In this document: piece by piece, positions 16,330 through 26,351 of the stretch
Layout: each line of letters begins with the position of its first letter
Position numbering within the stretch: the stretch's first letter is position 1
DNA from: an uncultured Altererythrobacter sp.
GTDB lineage: Bacteria; Pseudomonadota; Alphaproteobacteria; Sphingomonadales; Sphingomonadaceae
DNA: 33,482 bases
NCBI GenBank assembly: GCA_938009055.1
Contig: CALLIO010000281.1
Coordinates: 1-33,482 of the forward strand
Reading direction: 5' to 3'
Translations under genes and position numbers: made by a program
Notes under the pieces: generated by a model
Database searches by the model: none
What the model saw: only the letters and a program-made list of their open reading frames with translations
Told to the model about the DNA's origin: nothing

Positions 16330-17841
16330 TCAGACCGTCATCTCGATATAGTCTGAGAGCATCTGCTGGTGCTGGGCATCCAATCTCAGCCCCATCTTGG
16401 TTCTTCGCCACAAGACATCCTGCGCGCTCGATGCCCATTCATTGCGGATCAAATGGTCGACTTCGGCCTGATAGAGCCCGTGTCCAAAATCCCGCCCCAG
16501 ATCAGCGAGACTGGCTGCCTCGCCCAAAAATTGCCGACTGACCGTGCCATATGTGCGGGCATAGCGATTGACTAATTCGAGCGGCAGGAAAGGAAAATCC
16601 TTCGCCAGACCGTCACAAAACTCCGCCGCTTTCGTCACTGGAAAATCGCCGCCAGGCAAAGGCTCATCAGCGGTCCAGCTTCGGCGCGCCAAGTCTGGCA
16701 ACCAATCGGCTAAGAGATCGCAGGCCTCATCAGCAAGCTCGCGGTAGCTGGTAATTTTACCGCCAAATACGGAAAGCACCCCTGCCTCCCCGTTCTCCCC
16801 GCCATCCAGATCCAGACGAAATCCGCGCGTTGCAGCCTCTGCCTTGTCGGCCCCATCGTCGATCAACGGGCGGACACCGGAATACGTCCACACCACTTGT
16901 TCCACTGCAATCTGCTGCTCAAAATATCTGTTCGACGCTTCGCACAAATAGAGCACTTCTTCATCTGATGCCTTGACTTCGCTTAGCAAGCCTTCGTGCT
17001 CAGCTTCCGTGGTGCCGATCAGCGTGAAATCATCTTCATAGGGAATGGCAAAGAATATCCGGCCATCGTCATTCTGACAGAAATACGCCTTGTCGTGCTC
17101 GAACAGCTTTTTCACGATGATGTGCGAACCGCGAACCAACCGGCTTGACGTTGCCGAGGGCATATCATTGCCTGTCAAGATCGCCTCTGCGCTTGGCCCT
17201 GCTGCATTGACCAGAACTTTAGCGCGGCAATGCGTCTGCTTGCCCGATTTATCCTCGGCAATAACGCTCCAATGATCAGCCTCGCGTGCAAAGGAGACGA
17301 CACGGGTTTGCGGGTGAATATGTGCGCCGCGATTGGCCGCATCGCGCGCGTTGAGCACCACCAGCCGTGCATCATCGACCCAGCAATCGGAATATTCCGC
17401 ACCGCTGGCAATATCGCCGCGCAAGACACGCCCTGCCACATCCTTTTTCAGATTGATCGAGCGACTGGTTGGAAGCAGCTTCCTTGCGCCGATATGGTCG
17501 TAGAGAAACAGCCCCAAACGCACCAACCATCCGGGCCGTCCGCCAGGCAAATGCGGCAAAACGAAGCGCATCGGCCACACGATATGCGGCGCGATCGACC
17601 ACAACTTTTCGCGTTCGGACAAAGCATCGCGCACCAGCCCAAACTCAAAGTGCTCCAGATATCGCAATCCGCCGTGGATTAGCTTGGTAGAGGATGAGGA
17701 GGTTCCTGACGCCAGATCATTCGCTTCGAACAATCGAACGCGGACCCCGCGCCCCGCCAGATCGCGCGCTATACCGCAGCCATTGACGCCGCCGCCAATG
17801 ACAATCACATCGTCGGTTTCGTGAGATTCAATGTTAGTCAT
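16330..17841 (-). CDS. glpD: Glycerol-3-phosphate dehydrogenase, FAD-dependent
   Basis: DVIVIGGGVNGCGIARDLAGRGVRVRLFEANDLASGTSSSSTKLIHGGLRYLEHFEFGLVRDALSEREKL; FGGKITSYRELADEA. Confidence 0.93.
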   Translation of the reverse strand: MTNIESHETDDVIVIGGGVNGCGIARDLAGRGVRVRLFEANDLASGTSSSSTKLIHGGLRYLEHFEFGLVRDALSEREKLWSIAPHIVWPMRFVLPHLPGGRPGWLVRLGLFLYDHIGARKLLPTSRSINLKKDVAGRVLRGDIASGAEYSDCWVDDARLVVLNARDAANRGAHIHPQTRVVSFAREADHWSVIAEDKSGKQTHCRAKVLVNAAGPSAEAILTGNDMPSATSSRLVRGSHIIVKKLFEHDKAYFCQNDDGRIFFAIPYEDDFTLIGTTEAEHEGLLSEVKASDEEVLYLCEASNRYFEQQIAVEQVVWTYSGVRPLIDDGADKAEAATRGFRLDLDGGENGEAGVLSVFGGKITSYRELADEACDLLADWLPDLARRSWTADEPLPGGDFPVTKAAEFCDGLAKDFPFLPLELVNRYARTYGTVSRQFLGEAASLADLGRDFGHGLYQAEVDHLIRNEWASSAQDVLWRRTKMGLRLDAQHQQMLSDYIEMTV

Positions 17842-17977
17842 AAACGCGCGGCCATACCCCAAGAGCAGCCAAAAGGGCGTTCAGCCTAGAGTGAAAGAAT
17901 CACAATATCTAATCTTTTGATCAGCGGGCAGGAGCATTGGCTAGTCGGAGCGCAAGAATTTCACGCCCTTTCAGTGT

Positions 17978-19015
17978 TTATGCAGCGAGCGGAGCGGCCT
18001 GCGTCGCATTAATGATCCACTTGCCAAGATCACCGGCTGGCACGTGGGTGACTTCGACATCCAGCCCGCACACAGCATCGAACCGATTGTTGGGTCCGAT
18101 GCTATCACCTTCTTGGACGAGGACGCTCGAGCCTTTTTTGGCTAAAGCTTCGATCCCCCGAACACCGTCTTCATGGCTGGCGGCGAGAACACCGCCAATG
18201 GCCTGGCAGCCGGCGCGCGCGACACTGGCAAACAGCATGTCGGCCGATGGGCGATGTCCTGCAATAGGATCTCGATCAATCAACTTGATGATGGGCGCTT
18301 GGCCATCTTCGATCACGATATGGTGGCTCTTGCCGTAAGCCAGATGCACCGTGCCTGAGACAAGGGGCGCGTCATTTTGCGCCGTGGCGATCTTGCAAGC
18401 GACCGATGGAAGCAGGCGATCAACGGCGCGCTCCGCCATTTCCGCCTCCGCATCGAGCACAATGAGAGTGGGTGGACAGTTTGAAGGCAATGCAGCAATA
18501 ACCTCGCGCATGACTTCGATGCTGTCCGAACTAGCGGCCAGCACCACCACTTTGCCATCAGGTTCATAGCCGCCCATTGCAGCTGCATCATCGCCATCTT
18601 CGCCAGACCCATATTTGGACTGCGCCGCTTTGATGACAATCTCGCCCAGTTTGTTGACGGTCGCGGTGAATTCCTCTTGCGAGGTATGAAGCGGCTTGGG
18701 AAAGCAGTCCACTGCGCCCAATTCCAAAGCCTTTTGCGCGGTGCCTGTGCCTTCTTGAGTCACACTGGAGAGCATGATGACCGGCATTGGCCGCGTTTCC
18801 ATAAGCTCTTCGAGAAATTCCATCCCGGTCATGCCCGGCATTTCCACATCGAGCGTTAGGACGTCAGGCCTAAGCTCCTCGATAACATCGCGCGCGTCAT
18901 CGGCATTGCGGGCCGTGCCGACAACTTCCACGCCCTTGGCTTGATCGAGAATATCGCAAAACAAGGCGCGCATCGCGGCTGAATCATCTACTACAACTAC
19001 GCGGACATTAGACAT
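17978..19015 (-). CDS. CheB-like protein: intact receiver domain plus degenerate methylesterase domain
   Basis: Receiver VVVVDDSAAMR/LTLDVEMPGMTGMEF/AVDCFPKP; C-terminal CheB fold with HRPSADMLFASVA, but VVVLAASSDS replaces IGASTGG and LIVLDAE replaces LIVQHM. Confidence 0.85.
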   Translation of the reverse strand: MSNVRVVVVDDSAAMRALFCDILDQAKGVEVVGTARNADDARDVIEELRPDVLTLDVEMPGMTGMEFLEELMETRPMPVIMLSSVTQEGTGTAQKALELGAVDCFPKPLHTSQEEFTATVNKLGEIVIKAAQSKYGSGEDGDDAAAMGGYEPDGKVVVLAASSDSIEVMREVIAALPSNCPPTLIVLDAEAEMAERAVDRLLPSVACKIATAQNDAPLVSGTVHLAYGKSHHIVIEDGQAPIIKLIDRDPIAGHRPSADMLFASVARAGCQAIGGVLAASHEDGVRGIEALAKKGSSVLVQEGDSIGPNNRFDAVCGLDVEVTHVPAGDLGKWIINATQAAPLAA

Positions 19016-19109
19016 ATTCGTTTCCTGTCATCATGGGGATCAGAACCTGGCGTGTTGACCAGATGACCGCGTATAGATTGCAGAACGCAAACAAACGCCT
19101 GCGCCGCTC

Positions 19110-19136
19110 TAAGGAACACTTACTAGAAGCGGATCA
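19110..19136 (+). promoter_or_regulatory. Candidate sigma28 (FliA)-like promoter for the mcp/che operon
   Basis: TAAG-N15-GCGGATCA versus consensus TAAA-N15-GCCGATAA; 3/4 and 6/8 matches with exact 15-nt spacing, about 80 bp upstream of the mcp ATG. Confidence 0.35.
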
Positions 19137-19218
19137 AACACCTCTTCAGCCGTGACCGCTAGTCCTGAAAATCACAGGGCCGGCAAAGCGGCTTTTCAAC
19201 AAACTATGAGGTTGTTTC

Positions 19219-21060
19219 ATGAGCATTCAGCGGCTGAGCCGACTTGGCGGTATCGCAGTGATTGGTTTTATTTTGTTGGCCGCGATGGTGGCTGCTTGGG
19301 GCATCAATGAAATTCGCTTCGGCGGGGAGATGCATCGCAAGAGTCAGCAGCTCAATGAATTCAACGCCGATATTCTCCCCCCGCCCGAATATCTGGTTGA
19401 GCCCTTCATGGAATCGCTGCTTCTGGCAAAATATCCAGAGGAGTACGCTTTCCATGCTGAAAAGCTTGCCGAACAAAGAGAGGTCTGGGTTGAACGCGCA
19501 GACTATTGGGCGCAGTCCGACCTTGATGCACAGCTAAAAACTGGAGTGGCAGCAACTGTCGCTAATGAAGGGCGTGCATTTTGGAACGAAGTGGACGAAA
19601 GGCTGAAACCTGCCGTCCGAAGCGGCAACACCGAAGCGGTCAACCGTTCCCTCAACCGATTGCTCGCCATCTATCGCGACCACCGCACAGCGATCGACGG
19701 CCTGGTGGCCAATACGGCGCAAATTCAAGGCGAGCTTGAGGCGACAAGCGCTTCGCGGGTTGCTTGGATCAGCCTCTTGCTCGCACTGTCCGGTGTGTTG
19801 ATTGTCGCCTCCACGATCGCTGGCATTCTTTTGATCCAACGCAAGGTTCTCAAGCCGCTTTCAACCACTGCAGACACCATGGCCAGCATGGCCAGCGGTG
19901 ACTTGGAGGTTGGCCAGACAAGCGAGCATCGCCAGGACGAAATCGGCACAATGACGCGCTCGATTGAAGTCTTCCGCGAGGCCTCGCGTGCCCAGCACGA
20001 TAGTGCGGCCAAACAGGAACGCATCGTCAAGCGGCTTTCGGGCGCACTCGAAGAGCTTGCAGACGGCAACCTCACTGTTTCGATCAACGAAGCAATGGAC
20101 CCTGAATACGAAGCTCTGCGCGAAGCCTTCAACTCCTCAGTTGAGCGTTTGGCCGAGATGATCGATCAGGTCCGAACCTCTGCAGGAAGCGTCAACACTG
20201 GCGCTGACGAAATCCGCGCCGCTTCCGATGATTTGGCGCGCCGCAATGAACAGCAGGCCGCCAGCCTTGAGGAAACCGCAGCCGCGATGAGCCAAGTTAC
20301 CGATCTGGTCAAAAAATCCGCTGACAACGCCGCTCAAGCACAAGGATCGATGGCGGAAACCCATCGCGAAGCAGCCGAAGGCGGAGATGTCGTCAAGAAG
20401 GCGGTGAACGCGATGGCATCGATTGAAAAATCAGCCCAAGAGATCACGCAGATTATCGATGTGATCGATGGAATTGCATTCCAGACCAACCTGCTCGCTC
20501 TTAATGCAGGCGTCGAAGCTGCAAGGGCAGGTGATGCTGGCAAGGGCTTTGCTGTTGTCGCCAACGAGGTCCGCGCGCTGGCCCAGCGCAGCGCCGATGC
20601 TGCTCGCGACATCAAAGAGCTTATCAACGCCAGTACCCAGCAAGTGGGCGATGGGGTCAACCTTGTCGATGAAACCGGCGAATTGCTCGAAGCTATTGTT
20701 ACTCGTGTGGCAGCAGTCACCGAACAAGTCAGCGATATTGCCGAAATGGCCGCGACGCAGGCGAACAATCTCGAGCAGGTGAATGGTTCGGTTAGCGATA
20801 TGGACCGGATGACGCAGCAAAATGCCGCAATGGTCGAGGAATCGACAGCCGCAGCGCGCAGCCTTGCAGATGAAGCGGGTGAATTAGGCCGGCTCGTCAA
20901 ACAGTTCCAAGTTCCGGGTGAAGGCCAGGGCTTCTCTCAATTTTCTGGCTCACCTGCCCCGAAAGCAAGCCCTTCGCGTGCGAAGATTACATCCCCTCGT
21001 GTGAGCGGGAACCTCGCCCTTAAGGAAACTCCCGACGACCAGGATTGGAGCGAATTCTAA
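19219..21060 (+). CDS. Methyl-accepting chemotaxis protein (two TM segments, HAMP, MA signalling domain, C-terminal pentapeptide)
   Basis: TM near N terminus and at [67 protein letters not shown] hairpin tip; C-terminal DWSEF. Confidence 0.95.
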   Translation: MSIQRLSRLGGIAVIGFILLAAMVAAWGINEIRFGGEMHRKSQQLNEFNADILPPPEYLVEPFMESLLLAKYPEEYAFHAEKLAEQREVWVERADYWAQSDLDAQLKTGVAATVANEGRAFWNEVDERLKPAVRSGNTEAVNRSLNRLLAIYRDHRTAIDGLVANTAQIQGELEATSASRVAWISLLLALSGVLIVASTIAGILLIQRKVLKPLSTTADTMASMASGDLEVGQTSEHRQDEIGTMTRSIEVFREASRAQHDSAAKQERIVKRLSGALEELADGNLTVSINEAMDPEYEALREAFNSSVERLAEMIDQVRTSAGSVNTGADEIRAASDDLARRNEQQAASLEETAAAMSQVTDLVKKSADNAAQAQGSMAETHREAAEGGDVVKKAVNAMASIEKSAQEITQIIDVIDGIAFQTNLLALNAGVEAARAGDAGKGFAVVANEVRALAQRSADAARDIKELINASTQQVGDGVNLVDETGELLEAIVTRVAAVTEQVSDIAEMAATQANNLEQVNGSVSDMDRMTQQNAAMVEESTAAARSLADEAGELGRLVKQFQVPGEGQGFSQFSGSPAPKASPSRAKITSPRVSGNLALKETPDDQDWSEF

Positions 21061-21084
21061 ACGAACACCAGCGGGAGTGTGCCC

Positions 21085-21345
21085 ATGCAAATAATTGAAT
21101 TGCCATCCCATTGTGACCGGGCGGCGGCAGCCGCGCTGCATCCAGAATTCCTTGCCGCTGCTGGCGAGAAGGCAACCAAAGTGGATGCGAGCAAGGTTGA
21201 GAGATTGGGCTTTGCAGTGATGCAACTGCTCGTCTCTGCAGACCATACTGAAGGGGGCATTGCTCTGAATGCCCCTTCAGAACCCTTCGTTGATACGCTG
21301 CGTTTGGCGGGCCTCGAAACACTGCTTGCTGACGGAGCTGAATGA
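21085..21345 (+). CDS. Small STAS-domain-like protein in che operon
   Basis: KATKVDASKVERLGFAVMQLLVSAD and PSEPFVDTLRLAGLETLL STAS pattern; between mcp and cheA; GGGAG ribosome-binding site 7 nt before ATG 21085. Confidence 0.7.
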   Translation: MQIIELPSHCDRAAAAALHPEFLAAAGEKATKVDASKVERLGFAVMQLLVSADHTEGGIALNAPSEPFVDTLRLAGLETLLADGAE

Positions 21346-23465
21346 TGGATGCGAACGAGATTCAGAACATATTCTTCGTCGAATGCGAGGAATCGCTCGA
21401 GGCAGCAGAGGCGGGGCTTGATGTCTGCAAAGCGGGGACGCAGGATGCAGAAACGATCAATGCGATCTTCCGCGCGGTGCATTCGATCAAAGGCGGCGCA
21501 GGTGCATTCGGATATGCTGCGCTCCAGACCTTTACGCATTCATTCGAGACGTTGCTGGCCGATGTGCGCGAAGACAAAGTTCCGATTGAAGCGGATCTTG
21601 TCAACCAACTGCTGATAGCGCTCGATTGCTTGCGCGATCATGTCGATGCTGCACGATCAGCAACTGTGCCCCCTGATGATAGCGCTATCCTGCAATATCT
21701 AAAGGACGCTCATGAAGCGGTCAGTGCTGCGCCAAAAAAGGCGCAAGCCGACACCAAAGCCAGCGGCGACGATGACATAGACGCTTTGCTCGATGACCTT
21801 TTGGGCGAACCAGAAAAGACCAAAAGCGCTGACAGCCACGATGAGCCGGCGGGCGCGGCGCCCGAATGGTTCCTTCACCTGCGCCCACATGCAGGCGCGA
21901 TGAGCAACGGTGCTGAGCCGCTCTTGCTGCTGCGAGAGGTGAGCGATCTTGGCGGATCATGCCATGACTGTGATCTAAAGCAGGTACCAGTCCTTGACGA
22001 ATTTGACCCGGACTTAGGGCATCTCGGCTGGACATTCCGGATGGATGGCAAGGTAAAGCATGACGACGTCAAGGATGTCTTCGACTTCGCCCAAGAGGAT
22101 TACACGCTCATCTTTGGCAGTAGTGAAGATGACATCAAGACAAAGCTAGATGACCCCCAGACCGCGTCTTCTGATGATGAGGCGGCCAGTGAGGCAAAGC
22201 AAACCGACGGCGACAAACAGCCAGATACAAAAGCGCCCAATGCGCCAGCTGCTGCGGCAACGACTGCGCCTGCTCCAACCGTCGCCACGCAATCAATCCG
22301 AATCGATCTTGGCAAGCTGGATAAGCTGATTGACGGGGTTGGCGAATTGGTGATCGCGCAAGCTATGCTGACCCAGCGTCTGGCTGACCAAGACATTGCC
22401 CATATCGAAGAACTCTCGCTACTCGACACGCTTGTGCGCGATGTTCAAGAGCATGCCATGGCTTTCCGCGCCCAGCCGATTGGATCGGTCTTCAGCCGGG
22501 TCCCCCGATTGCTGCGCGAGCTGTCATCTTCGACCGGCAAGCATGTAAAGCTGAAGGTTCAAGGCGAAAGTACCGAGCTTGATAAGACCGTGATTGAGCG
22601 GCTCGGCGAACCGCTGACGCACCTTATTCGCAACGCTGTCGACCACGGTATCGAAGATGCTGAGGAACGGCGGGCACAGGGCAAGGATCCCGAAGGCACG
22701 CTGACCTTGTCAGCCGAACAAAAGGCTGGCCGTGTCGTCATCAATATCTCGGACGATGGACGCGGTATCAATGCGGAAAAAGTGCGCAAAAAAGCCATCG
22801 CAAACGGCCTGATTACTGAAGATGCCCAGCTGAGCGAGGAAGAGATCAACAATCTCGTCTTTGCCCCGGGTTTTTCGACTGCTGAGCAAGTCTCCAGCGT
22901 TTCAGGGCGCGGTGTTGGCATGGATGTTGTGCGCCAAAATGTGAAAGAACTGGGCGGCCGCATCACAATTGAATCGACGCCAGGTAGCGGCACATCCTTC
23001 ATCCTAGCGCTGCCTCTGACGCTTGCCATTTCTGATGGAATGATTGTGCAAAGCGGCGATCAATCGCTGGTCATCCCGTTGGCCCATGTGGTTGAGAGCC
23101 TGCGACCATTGCCCGCTGACCTAAAGGGCATGGGATATGATCGGCAGATGCTCAATGTGCGCGGACATTTCCTGCCGGTGCTCCCGCTCGATCAGCTGAC
23201 AGGCGCGTCGACAAGAATGGCCGACCCTTGCGAAGGTGTGGTTGTCATTGTCGAAACAGAGCGTTGCGGCCAAGCCGCCTTGCTGGTCGACACCATTACC
23301 GATCAGCGCCAATTTGTGATCAAGAGCTTGGATACGCACTATCACGCTGTCGATGGAGTGGCCGGTGCGACGATCCTTGGCAATGGCCGTGTGTCTCTGA
23401 TTGTTGATGTCGATCATCTGGTCCAATCCGCCGGTCACACCGGCGATTGGCAGGTCGCAGCCTAG
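21342..23465 (+). CDS. cheA: Chemotaxis histidine kinase CheA
   Basis: Hpt FRAVHSIKGGAGAFGY; HLIRNAVDHGIEDAEER; ISDDGRGIN; GRGVGMDVVRQNV; C-terminal CheW-like domain. Confidence 0.95.
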   Translation: MMDANEIQNIFFVECEESLEAAEAGLDVCKAGTQDAETINAIFRAVHSIKGGAGAFGYAALQTFTHSFETLLADVREDKVPIEADLVNQLLIALDCLRDHVDAARSATVPPDDSAILQYLKDAHEAVSAAPKKAQADTKASGDDDIDALLDDLLGEPEKTKSADSHDEPAGAAPEWFLHLRPHAGAMSNGAEPLLLLREVSDLGGSCHDCDLKQVPVLDEFDPDLGHLGWTFRMDGKVKHDDVKDVFDFAQEDYTLIFGSSEDDIKTKLDDPQTASSDDEAASEAKQTDGDKQPDTKAPNAPAAAATTAPAPTVATQSIRIDLGKLDKLIDGVGELVIAQAMLTQRLADQDIAHIEELSLLDTLVRDVQEHAMAFRAQPIGSVFSRVPRLLRELSSSTGKHVKLKVQGESTELDKTVIERLGEPLTHLIRNAVDHGIEDAEERRAQGKDPEGTLTLSAEQKAGRVVINISDDGRGINAEKVRKKAIANGLITEDAQLSEEEINNLVFAPGFSTAEQVSSVSGRGVGMDVVRQNVKELGGRITIESTPGSGTSFILALPLTLAISDGMIVQSGDQSLVIPLAHVVESLRPLPADLKGMGYDRQMLNVRGHFLPVLPLDQLTGASTRMADPCEGVVVIVETERCGQAALLVDTITDQRQFVIKSLDTHYHAVDGVAGATILGNGRVSLIVDVDHLVQSAGHTGDWQVAA

Positions 23466-23467
23466 TC

Positions 23468-24343
23468 ATGCAAAGCCAAACAATCACAAACCCAAGCGAA
23501 CCCCTGATCCCAGGTGTAAGCCCGCAGGTCTATTCAGCCTCTGACTTTCAAAGCGTTGCGCAATTGGTGCGACAGAAGGCTGGAATTGTCCTGAGCGAAG
23601 GCAAGAAGATGCTGGTCTATTCGCGGCTCGCCCCTTTGCTGCGCAAACATCAATGCGCGACGTTTCGTGACTATCTAGAGCTGATTAATGTGGATGCGGA
23701 ACTCTCAACCCGCACGATTGCCGCGCTGACCACCAACCACACCTATTTCAATCGGGAATCGCATCATTACGACCACTTCGCCAGCGAAGTGCGGCCCAAC
23801 CTGCTTGCCGCGGCGTCAAAAGGCGATCCGGTGCGGATATGGTCCGCGGGCTGCTCGAGCGGTCAGGAAGTATGGACCTTGATGATGGTGCTGCTTGGAG
23901 AGCAGAAGCAAACAGGCCGAAAGATCGCAGGGCAAAACATCGTCGCGCTTGCCAGCGACTTGGCCGACCATGCTGTTAAAGCAGGAATACGCGCCAGCTA
24001 CGAAACCGAAGACATGAAGGCCGTGCCCGAAGTGCTGCGCCGGAACTGGTGCCGCGAGGAAGGCCGTGCAACTGAAGTCGGACCAGAGCTTCGCACGCTG
24101 GTGCGTTTTCGCCAGCTCAACCTGCTTGGGCAATGGCCCATCCGCAATCTGTTCGACGTGATCTTTTGCCGCAACGTCATGATCTATTTCGATCACGAAA
24201 CGAAAGAAGAACTGGTCTGGCGACTGGCCAACCAGTTGAAACCGGGCGGCCACCTTTACATCGGGCATTCAGAGCGCGTTTCAGGGCGCGCCTCTGCTCT
24301 TCTCGATCTGATTGGCCCCACTATCTACCGCAGGAGAGATTGA
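23468..24343 (+). CDS. cheR: Chemotaxis protein methyltransferase CheR
   Basis: TTNHTYFNRESHHYDHF, IWSAGCSSGQEVWTL (SAM motif), VIFCRNVMIYFD, LKPGGHLYIGHSE. Confidence 0.93.
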   Translation: MQSQTITNPSEPLIPGVSPQVYSASDFQSVAQLVRQKAGIVLSEGKKMLVYSRLAPLLRKHQCATFRDYLELINVDAELSTRTIAALTTNHTYFNRESHHYDHFASEVRPNLLAAASKGDPVRIWSAGCSSGQEVWTLMMVLLGEQKQTGRKIAGQNIVALASDLADHAVKAGIRASYETEDMKAVPEVLRRNWCREEGRATEVGPELRTLVRFRQLNLLGQWPIRNLFDVIFCRNVMIYFDHETKEELVWRLANQLKPGGHLYIGHSERVSGRASALLDLIGPTIYRRRD

Positions 24344-25380
24344 TGCTGAAAAGAGTTCTCATCGTTGATGATTCTGCGCTCATGCGCAAAGTCCTGCAGG
24401 CCAGACTGGCCAAAGAGGACGATATTGAGGTCGTCGGCTGCGCATGTGATGCGAACGAGGCGCGCACATTGATGAAAGCCTTGGACCCAGACGTTGTCAC
24501 ACTCGATATCGAAATGCCGGGCATGGATGGGCTGTCGTTCCTCAAAAAGATCATGGATTTGCGCCCTACCCCGGTAATTATTGTCTCCGGATCAACACAA
24601 GAAGGCAACAACACGACGGCGCTTGCCCTGCAATTGGGCGCGGTCAGCTGTTACGCAAAAAGCGATCGCTACGGCGGAATCCCGGGCGAAGACGGCGGCA
24701 AATTGGCTGAGCTGGTGCGCGAGGCTGCTCAAGCAAATTTGGGCTCCGGACGTGCTGGGATGAAACAAGCTAAGGGCGACATCAGATCGAAGATCAAGCC
24801 TTGCACAAGGCTGATCGCAATCGGCGCGTCGACCGGCGGTGTCGAAGCCCTGCGAACCTTGCTTTCCGGCTTTCCTGAAGATTGCCCCCCGACCATGATT
24901 GTTCAGCATATCAACGCACGCTTTGCACCGGCCGTTTCGCAATCACTCGATAGCGCTTGCGATGCGCGGGTCATGCTCGCGGAAAGCGACACCGTAATAA
25001 GGCGCGGCCATATCTATCTCGCACCAGGGGGTGATCGCCATATGCGCGTCGCCAAGGCCGGAGCAAAAGGATTGCGGGTGGTTCTGCGCGCCGGGGCGCC
25101 CGTGTCTGGGCACCAACCAAGTGTCGATGCTCTGTTTGAATCGGTTGCTGAAATTGTCGGCTCGGATGCTCTTGGAGTCTTGATGACCGGCATGGGTCAG
25201 GATGGTGCAAAAGGGCTTTTGGCGTTGTCGGAAAAGGGTGCTTGGACAATTGCTCAGGACGAGGCGACCTCAGTTGTATTTGGAATGCCGCGCGCAGCGA
25301 TTGAGCTGGGTGCAGTGAGCGAAGTTCTTCCATTGACCAAGATTGCAGATCAAGTCTGCCTTGCATCGGGTGCACAATAA
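24343..25380 (+). CDS. cheB: Chemotaxis response regulator protein-glutamate methylesterase CheB (canonical)
   Basis: LIVDDSALMR receiver; IAIGASTGGVEALR (Ser), MIVQHINARFAP (His), VLMTGMGQDGAKG (Asp). Start at 24343, TGATG junction with cheR. Confidence 0.95.
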   Translation: MLKRVLIVDDSALMRKVLQARLAKEDDIEVVGCACDANEARTLMKALDPDVVTLDIEMPGMDGLSFLKKIMDLRPTPVIIVSGSTQEGNNTTALALQLGAVSCYAKSDRYGGIPGEDGGKLAELVREAAQANLGSGRAGMKQAKGDIRSKIKPCTRLIAIGASTGGVEALRTLLSGFPEDCPPTMIVQHINARFAPAVSQSLDSACDARVMLAESDTVIRRGHIYLAPGGDRHMRVAKAGAKGLRVVLRAGAPVSGHQPSVDALFESVAEIVGSDALGVLMTGMGQDGAKGLLALSEKGAWTIAQDEATSVVFGMPRAAIELGAVSEVLPLTKIADQVCLASGAQ

Positions 25381-25937
25381 TGGAGCGCAGAGCCCCGCTG
25401 CGTTCGTCAGCTGAACCCACCAAGATCACGATCATGCAAGGCCAGGCGCGCGCCAGCGGTGATACTTCGCTGGAATACACCACGATCCTTGGCAGCTGTG
25501 TTGCGACATGCCTGTTTGATCCGGTCGCCAAGGTTGGCGGAATGAACCATTTTCTGCTTGCCGAGCCTCCCTCCAACAGAGATCCAGAGCATTTTGACGA
25601 ACATTACGGCCTTTTCCTGATGGAGCTGCTCGTCAACGAAACCTTGGCGCTTGGTGCAAAGAAATCGCGGCTGAAGGCACGGCTCTATGGTGGGGCAAAT
25701 ATCCGCGATGGGCTTGCGCCAATCGGCAGCGCAAATGCGGCCTTTGCGCGCAGTTTTCTGCTGAGAGAGTCAATAGAACTGACGCAAGAAGATCTCGAGG
25801 GGCGCCATGCCCGCCGGGTTCATTTCCTTCCGAGCCGAGGGTTGGTCCGTTGTCGCACATTGAACGACGAACCCTTGCCTATGCAGCAACCCCTAAGGCG
25901 GCCGAAATCCGCCGGTGGTGATGTTGAACTATTCTAA
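25380..25937 (+). CDS. cheD: Chemoreceptor glutamine deamidase CheD
   Basis: TTILGSCVATCLFDPVAKVGGMNHFLLAEP; CheD Cys/His region. Confidence 0.92.
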   Translation: MERRAPLRSSAEPTKITIMQGQARASGDTSLEYTTILGSCVATCLFDPVAKVGGMNHFLLAEPPSNRDPEHFDEHYGLFLMELLVNETLALGAKKSRLKARLYGGANIRDGLAPIGSANAAFARSFLLRESIELTQEDLEGRHARRVHFLPSRGLVRCRTLNDEPLPMQQPLRRPKSAGGDVELF

Positions 25938-25956
25938 TCTTTAAGGACGAAAGAGA

Positions 25957-26328
25957 ATGCACAAGGCGACCCGAATACTCACAGTGGATGACAGCCCAAG
26001 CATGCGCGCTTTGCTGATGCAGGCGCTTACGGCTCATGGGTTTGATGTGGAACAGGCCGAGGATGGCGTAGAAGCGCTTGAATGGCTTGCCACCAATGAA
26101 GTCGATCTGGTCATCACCGACATCAACATGCCGCGCATGGATGGGTTCGGATTGATCGAAAATCTGCGCGGCAGCGCGCGTCATACCGACCGGCCTATTC
26201 TGGTTCTCACGACCGAAAGCTCGGACGAGAAGAAAAAGCGGGCGAGAGACGCCGGTGCAACCGGATGGATCGTCAAACCGTTTGACGCAGAAAAGCTGGC
26301 AACTGCGGTTCGCCGCGTGACACACTAA
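25957..26328 (+). CDS. cheY: CheY-like single-domain response regulator
   Basis: ILTVDDSPSMRALLMQAL, DLVITDINMPRMDGFGLI, LVLTTESSDEKKKRARDAGATGWIVKPF. Confidence 0.93.
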   Translation: MHKATRILTVDDSPSMRALLMQALTAHGFDVEQAEDGVEALEWLATNEVDLVITDINMPRMDGFGLIENLRGSARHTDRPILVLTTESSDEKKKRARDAGATGWIVKPFDAEKLATAVRRVTH

Positions 26329-26351
26329 GCAACTAAGAAGGTAGAGACAAA

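Noticed and set aside
19684-19694. CGCACAGCGAT, matching the proposed operator core
   Set aside because: Inside the mcp coding sequence with weak flank similarity; treated as chance, but it lowers the specificity of the motif claim.
24971-25576. 201-aa minus-strand ORF
   Set aside because: Antisense to cheB/cheD, low-complexity translation.
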